DNA of 64,000 bases from Ramlibacter albus. Lineage in GTDB: Bacteria > Pseudomonadota > Gammaproteobacteria > Burkholderiales > Burkholderiaceae_C. The notes under the pieces are model-generated. The model searched no databases. It was not told where the DNA came from and worked only from the letters and a program-made list of their open reading frames with translations. Shown here piece by piece: positions 60,271 to 64,000 of the stretch (its first letter is position 1; the number at the start of each line of letters is the position of its first letter). The DNA lies in assembly GCF_014297445.1 (NCBI RefSeq), contig NZ_JACORU010000009.1, forward strand, positions 1 to 64,000, written 5' to 3'. Made by a program: the position numbers and the translations under genes.

Positions 60271-61419
60271 TCAAAGCGCCCGCGCGATCACTTCCTTCAT
60301 GATCTCGCTGGTGCCGCCGTAGATGCGCTGCACGCGCGCGTCGGCGTACATGCGGCTGATCGGATACTCGTCCATGTACCCGTACCCGCCGAAGAGCTGC
60401 AGGCATTCGTCGACGACGCGCCCCTGCGTCTCGGACGCCCAGAGCTTGGCCATCGACGCCGTGGCGGTATCGAGCTTGCCGACAAGCAGCTTCTCGACGC
60501 ACTGGTCGACAAAGGCGCGCCCGGCCATGATCTGCGTGGCCACCTCGGCCAGCTTGAACCGCGTGTTCTGCTGCTCGATGAGCGGCTTGCCGAACACCTG
60601 GCGTTCGCGCACGTACTGCAAGGTCGATTCGTAGGCCCCCTCCATCGCCGCGAGCGCCATGACGCCGATGATCAGCCGCTCGTACGGCAAGTCACCCATC
60701 AGCTGGTAGAAGCCCTTGCCCTCTTCGCCCCCGAGAAGGTTCTCCGCCGGCACTTCGACGCCGTCGAAGAACAGCTCGGACGTGTCCTGCGCCTTCAGCC
60801 CCATCTTGGGCAGCACGCGGCTGACGCTGTAGCCTTTGGCCTCGGCCGCCTCCACGATCAGGATCGACGTGCCTTTCGCGCGCTGCGCAGGGTCGGTCTT
60901 GCAAACCACGAGCACCAGGCCCGCGAGGAAGCCATTGCTGATGAAGGTCTTGCTGCCGTCGATGCGGTAACCCAGCTCGGTCCGGACGGCACGTGCACGG
61001 ATCGCCTGCAGGTCCGAGCCCGTGCCCGGCTCCGTCATTGCAATGGCGCCGACGAGCTCGCCGCGCGCCATGCGCGGCAGGTACTTGCGCTTCTGCGCCT
61101 CGGTGCCATGGTTCAGGATGTAGTGCGCAACGATCGCGTGCACCGACGTGTTCATGCCCGTGAGGCTGCGCCGTAGCATCTCCTCGTACACGACGGCTTC
61201 GTGGCGGAAGTCGCCACCGCCGCCGCCGTACTCGTCGGGGATGTCGGCGCACAGCAGGCCGAGCTCGCCGGCCTTGCGCCACACCGCGTGGCCCACGTGG
61301 CCGCGCTTGCGGGCCTCTTCGTCACCCGGCGCGAGTTCTTCCTCGATGAAGCGCACCACCGTGTCGCGGTACAGCTCCAGCTCGGGGTCGGACCAGCTGC
61401 GCTCGAACCTCACCGGCAT
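60271..61419 (-). CDS. Acyl-CoA dehydrogenase, IVD-like catalytic base
   Basis: The 382 residues have [27 protein letters not shown] and the C-terminal [35 protein letters not shown]. The usual MCAD base position has Gly (YGGTSEI), but [10 protein letters not shown] carries a Glu in the place of isovaleryl-CoA dehydrogenase Glu254 (LERL), so this protein should use that base on short branched acyl-CoAs. It lies 4 bp after the first racemase-like gene and 20 bp before the second. Confidence 0.88.
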   Translation of the reverse strand: MPVRFERSWSDPELELYRDTVVRFIEEELAPGDEEARKRGHVGHAVWRKAGELGLLCADIPDEYGGGGGDFRHEAVVYEEMLRRSLTGMNTSVHAIVAHYILNHGTEAQKRKYLPRMARGELVGAIAMTEPGTGSDLQAIRARAVRTELGYRIDGSKTFISNGFLAGLVLVVCKTDPAQRAKGTSILIVEAAEAKGYSVSRVLPKMGLKAQDTSELFFDGVEVPAENLLGGEEGKGFYQLMGDLPYERLIIGVMALAAMEGAYESTLQYVRERQVFGKPLIEQQNTRFKLAEVATQIMAGRAFVDQCVEKLLVGKLDTATASMAKLWASETQGRVVDECLQLFGGYGYMDEYPISRMYADARVQRIYGGTSEIMKEVIARAL

Positions 61420-61423
61420 CGCG

Positions 61424-62524
61424 TCAGGCCTCGGCACGCGCCGTTTCGGCCGCGCCCCACGCGCGCAGGGCGTCCGCTGCCGCTTGCGGCGCGGCAGGCT
61501 CCGGCTGGGCGTTCGGCGTGCGCGAGAAGCGCGGCGCGGGCGCCGGCTGCACAACGCCCTGCACCGTGACGAAGGTGCCGCGTGCCTGGTTGTGCACGTG
61601 CTGCGGCGCCTCCTCGAAATCCAGCACCGGCGCGAAGCACGCGTCGGTGCCCTCCAGCAGCGCGCACCACTCCTCGCGCGTGCGGGTGCGGAACACATCC
61701 GCCAGCCGCAGCTTCATCATCGGCCAGCGCGAGCGGTCCATCTGGCCTTGGGTGAATTCCGCTTCCAGGCCGCACAGCTCGCACAGCTGCGCGAAGAACT
61801 TGGGCTCGATCGCGCCGATGGCGACGAACTTGCCGTCCGCGCAGGCATAGGTGTCGTAGAAGTGCGCCGCGCCGTCGAGCAGGTTGTCGGCGCGCTGCGC
61901 GGTCCAGCGGCCCGCGGCCTTCATGCCGTAGAACACCGACGACAGCAGCGCGGCGCCATCCGTCATCGCCGCATCGACCACCTGCCCCTGGCCCGAGCGG
62001 CGCGCCTCGTGCAGCGCGGCCAGCAGGCCCACGGCGAGCAGCATCGCGCCGCCGCCGTAGTCGCCCACGTAGTTCAGCGGCGGAGGCGGCGCGTCGCCGG
62101 CGCGGCCGATCGCATGCAGCGCACCCGTGACGGCGATGTAGTTGATGTCGTGGCCGGCCGCGGCGGAGAGCGGCCCCGTCTGGCCCCAGCCCGTCATGCG
62201 GCCGTAGACCAGCTTCGGGTTGAGCTTCATGCAGGCCGTGGGGCCCAGGCCCAGCCGCTCCATCACGCCGGGGCGGTAGCCCTCGATCAGGACGTCCGCC
62301 TTCACGATCAGGCCGAGCGCGGCTTCCACGCCTGGCGCCGTCTGCAGGTCGAGCGCGACGTGGCGCTTGCCGCGAGCGGTGACGTCGGTGGCGGCATGCG
62401 TGGTGCCGGGGCGTGCGATGCACACGACGTCCGCGCCGAGATCCGCCAGCACCATCCCGCAGAACGGCCCCGGGCCCATGCCCGCCATCTCCACCACGCG
62501 CAATCCATCCAATGGGCCGGGCAT
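61424..62524 (-). CDS. Alpha-methylacyl-CoA racemase-like protein, third paralogue
   Basis: The 366 residues have [21 protein letters not shown]125 in AAAGH125DINYIAVTG and D155 in VGD155YGGGA. AGGGAGA lies 6 bases before ATG 62524. The mRNA should begin near 62548 from TAGCAT, driven by operator 8, giving a short leader. It is the first gene of the racemase-dehydrogenase-racemase operon. The N-terminal 155 residues are closest to those of the copy at 59162, and the two may be recent duplicates. Confidence 0.87.
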   Translation of the reverse strand: MPGPLDGLRVVEMAGMGPGPFCGMVLADLGADVVCIARPGTTHAATDVTARGKRHVALDLQTAPGVEAALGLIVKADVLIEGYRPGVMERLGLGPTACMKLNPKLVYGRMTGWGQTGPLSAAAGHDINYIAVTGALHAIGRAGDAPPPPLNYVGDYGGGAMLLAVGLLAALHEARRSGQGQVVDAAMTDGAALLSSVFYGMKAAGRWTAQRADNLLDGAAHFYDTYACADGKFVAIGAIEPKFFAQLCELCGLEAEFTQGQMDRSRWPMMKLRLADVFRTRTREEWCALLEGTDACFAPVLDFEEAPQHVHNQARGTFVTVQGVVQPAPAPRFSRTPNAQPEPAAPQAAADALRAWGAAETARAEA

Positions 62525-62582
62525 GTCGATCTCCCTGTGAGTTTGGTTGTCCAGATGCTAGGGGGCGGGCCCGCGCGGTGAA

Positions 62583-62598
62583 TCGTCCGTTCGGACGA
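62583..62598 (-). promoter_or_regulatory. Regulon operator 8, TCGTCCG-TT-CGGACGA (perfect 7-2-7 palindrome)
   Basis: The centre is 62590.5 and the racemase-like start is 66.5 bp downstream on the minus strand. TAGCAT starts at 62560, exactly 30.5 bp from the centre. It lies between the stop of the crotonase gene (62605) and the racemase-like gene, so it splits these genes into separate units. Confidence 0.75.
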
Positions 62599-62604
62599 AA
62601 CGGT

Positions 62605-63405
62605 TCAGGCCCCGCGCCCCGGTTGGGACGCCTTGCCGCGTGCCTGCACGGCTTCGCGCCGGGCGGCGATGGCGGAACGGTCCAGCGATGCCGCCCACTC
62701 ACGCGAGCGCTGGCCTTCGAGGCGAAGGCCCTGCTCCAGCGTGCCGGCGAGGCCGTCGTCCACCAGGCGCTTGTACTGCGCGAGCATCCCCGGCGCGGCG
62801 GACAGCATGTCGCCCGCGAGACCCAGCGCGGTGGCGAGCAGCTCCTCGTGCGGCACGACGCGATTCGCCAGCCCCCACGCCTGCGCCTGCTGCGCACTGA
62901 CGAAATTGCCCGTCAAGGACATCTCCAGCGCGCGGGCGCGGCCGATCAGGCGCGGCATCCGCTGCGACATGCCCCAGCTGGGGATCACGCCGACGCGCGC
63001 GTGCGTGTCCGCGAACGTCGCGCGGTCCGACGCGATGAGCAGGTCGCACGCGAGCGCCAGTTCGAGCCCGCCCGTGACGGCCGGCCCGTTCACGGCCGCG
63101 ACCACCGGGCCGGGGAAGCCGAGCACGGCATGCACGGGGTCGTCCACCGCACCGCTGACGGCCAGCTCGGCCAGGTTCTCCGACGTGGAGAGCTCGCGCA
63201 GGTCGAGGCCCGCGCAGAACGCCCGGCCGGCGCCCGTGAGCACCACCACCTGCGTGCCCTCGGCCGCGAGCTGCGCGAATGCACGGGCGAGCTGGGTGCG
63301 CATCGAGCGAGTCAGTGCATTCAGCGCCTGCGGCCGCTGCAGCGTGACGACGGCGCAGCCGTCGTCACGCATCTCGACGGTGACCAGGGATTCGGCGGTG
63401 TCCAT
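62605..63405 (-). CDS. Enoyl-CoA hydratase/isomerase-family protein
   Basis: The 266-residue crotonase has TGAGRAFCAGLDLRELS and NGPAVTGGLELALACDLLIASD. Both standard hydratase Glu positions are changed: FADTHARVGVIPSWG has Ala or Arg where the first is expected and SAQQAQAWGL has Gln at the second. The TH-R-G-P-WG-S variant is common but its reaction is not established, so hydration should not be assumed. It overlaps no neighbour; its start is 8 bp from the stop of the next crotonase, so the two are co-transcribed from beyond the window. Confidence 0.85.
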   Translation of the reverse strand: MDTAESLVTVEMRDDGCAVVTLQRPQALNALTRSMRTQLARAFAQLAAEGTQVVVLTGAGRAFCAGLDLRELSTSENLAELAVSGAVDDPVHAVLGFPGPVVAAVNGPAVTGGLELALACDLLIASDRATFADTHARVGVIPSWGMSQRMPRLIGRARALEMSLTGNFVSAQQAQAWGLANRVVPHEELLATALGLAGDMLSAAPGMLAQYKRLVDDGLAGTLEQGLRLEGQRSREWAASLDRSAIAARREAVQARGKASQPGRGA

Positions 63406-63413
63406 CGCAACCC

Positions 63414-64000
63414 TCAGGCGTGAAAGCGCGGCTCGCGCTTCTCGAGGAACGCGCGCACGCCCTCGTCGAACTCGGGCCGGTCGAGCAGCTCGCGCTGGCG
63501 GTCGGCTTCGTATTGCAGCTGCGCGCGCAGGTCGTTGCGCGACGCGGCCTCGTAGGCACGGCGCGTTTCGAGCGCGGCGCCGGCGGGCAGCTTGGCCAAT
63601 TGGCGCGCGAGCTGCGTGGCCTTGTCGGCCAGGTCGGCGTCGTCCATGCACGCCCACACCACGCCCCACTGCTCCGCCTTTTCCGCGCTCAGGCGGTCGC
63701 CGAGCAGCGTGAGCGCCGCGGCGCGGCCGCGGCCCACCAGCTGCTGCAGGAACCACGTGGTGCCGAGGTCGGGCACGATGCCCAGCTTGGGGATGAAGGG
63801 CAGGTAGAAGTACGCGGAGCGGGCCGCGACCACGATGTCGGCCGCGAGCGCGATGCCCACGCCAGCACCGGCTGCAACGCCGGGGATGGCGCACACCACC
63901 GGCACCGGCAGCTCGCGCAGGCCGGTGATGATGGGGTTGGAGACCTCTTCCATCACCTTCTGCGTCGCTTCGCCGCGCGACAGGTGCTCATGCCCGGCGG
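63414..64000 (-). CDS. Enoyl-CoA hydratase/isomerase, PaaG-like (5' part beyond window)
   Basis: The open frame runs to the window edge, reading HEHLSRGEATQKVMEEVSN before VVCAIPGVAAGAGVGIALAADIVVAA. FIPKLGIVPDLGTTWFLQQLVG is the PaaG-type segment, with Asp in VPD where PaaG has its catalytic Asp. PaaG isomerises the ring epoxide in phenylacetyl-CoA breakdown; related members act as delta-isomerases. An ATG at 63953 is internal, since the frame continues coherently upstream, and the protein is likely ~265 residues in full. Confidence 0.85.
   Translation of the reverse strand, partial: AGHEHLSRGEATQKVMEEVSNPIITGLRELPVPVVCAIPGVAAGAGVGIALAADIVVAARSAYFYLPFIPKLGIVPDLGTTWFLQQLVGRGRAAALTLLGDRLSAEKAEQWGVVWACMDDADLADKATQLARQLAKLPAGAALETRRAYEAASRNDLRAQLQYEADRQRELLDRPEFDEGVRAFLEKREPRFHA

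Noticed and set aside
1-64000. CRISPR array, tRNA, rRNA or prophage
   Set aside because: No regularly spaced direct repeats, tRNA-like or rRNA segments, and no phage structural genes were recognised by eye.

Overview
The window looks like part of the chromosome of a high-GC betaproteobacterium, most likely Burkholderiales (Comamonadaceae-like, compare Ramlibacter or Variovorax). The reasons are the GC-rich codon use, five orphan TctC/Bug-type solute receptors without TctA/TctB partners, CaiB/BaiF-family enzymes in several copies, AtuA-type proteins, and short dispersed GC-rich hairpin repeats. No rRNA, tRNA or CRISPR array was seen.

Layout. 1-123: end of an IS3-like insertion sequence that has cut an RHS-repeat gene. 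1922-4606: a tightly overlapping trio on the minus strand (cytoplasmic class A beta-lactamase-like serine hydrolase, M15-like peptidase, carboxylate-amine-ligase-like protein). 4676-5478: a PIN/Phd-YefM toxin-antitoxin pair with a TGTACA-core operator. 5588-7821: acyl-CoA dehydrogenase plus TctC. 8071-15967: an eight-gene minus-strand operon (acyl-CoA dehydrogenase, NMT1-type ABC importer, APH-like kinase, second acyl-CoA dehydrogenase, metallo-hydrolase). 16052-29348: an AtuA-family gene, then mostly unrelated genes (LLM monooxygenase, TonB receptor, nitroreductase, DUF2630, nucleotidyltransferase, an alpha/beta hydrolase-EthD-LuxR group) and a LysR-TctC-DUF1028-DUF1028 group. 29384-43051: two divergent acyl-CoA ligase operons, the rightward one also carrying TctC, a ThDP enzyme, AtuA, a single-chain biotin carboxylase, a nitroreductase and a CoA-transferase. 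43000-49416: enoyl-CoA hydratase, D-aminoacylase-like amidohydrolase, a racemase-like CaiB protein and a large MalT/LAL-type LuxR regulator. 49423-64000: GSU2403-type nucleotidyltransferase, thiolase and SDR, TctC, second fused carboxylase, CoA-transferase, another TctC, two more racemase-like proteins, an acyl-CoA dehydrogenase and two crotonases.

The most interesting signal is not a gene. A 16-bp inverted repeat, YCGTC-N6-GACGA (a 7-2-7 palindrome in its best copies, TCGTCCG-NN-CGGACGA), occurs eight times, each time just upstream of one or two of the catabolic operons. Ten genes read away from these sites in an activator-like arrangement. In all ten, a -10-like hexamer with A at position 2 and T at position 6 starts exactly 30.5 bp from the operator centre. 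Five of these starts put the predicted +1 at, or one base before, the start codon, so leaderless mRNAs are expected. One copy lies in the divergent promoter of the LAL regulator at 46693-49416, whose C-terminal HTH belongs to the family that reads 7-2-7 sites. I infer that this regulator controls most of the roughly 30 catabolic genes between 5.5 and 62.5 kb as one regulon for import, CoA activation, racemisation, dehydrogenation, carboxylation and thiolysis of unidentified, probably branched, acids.
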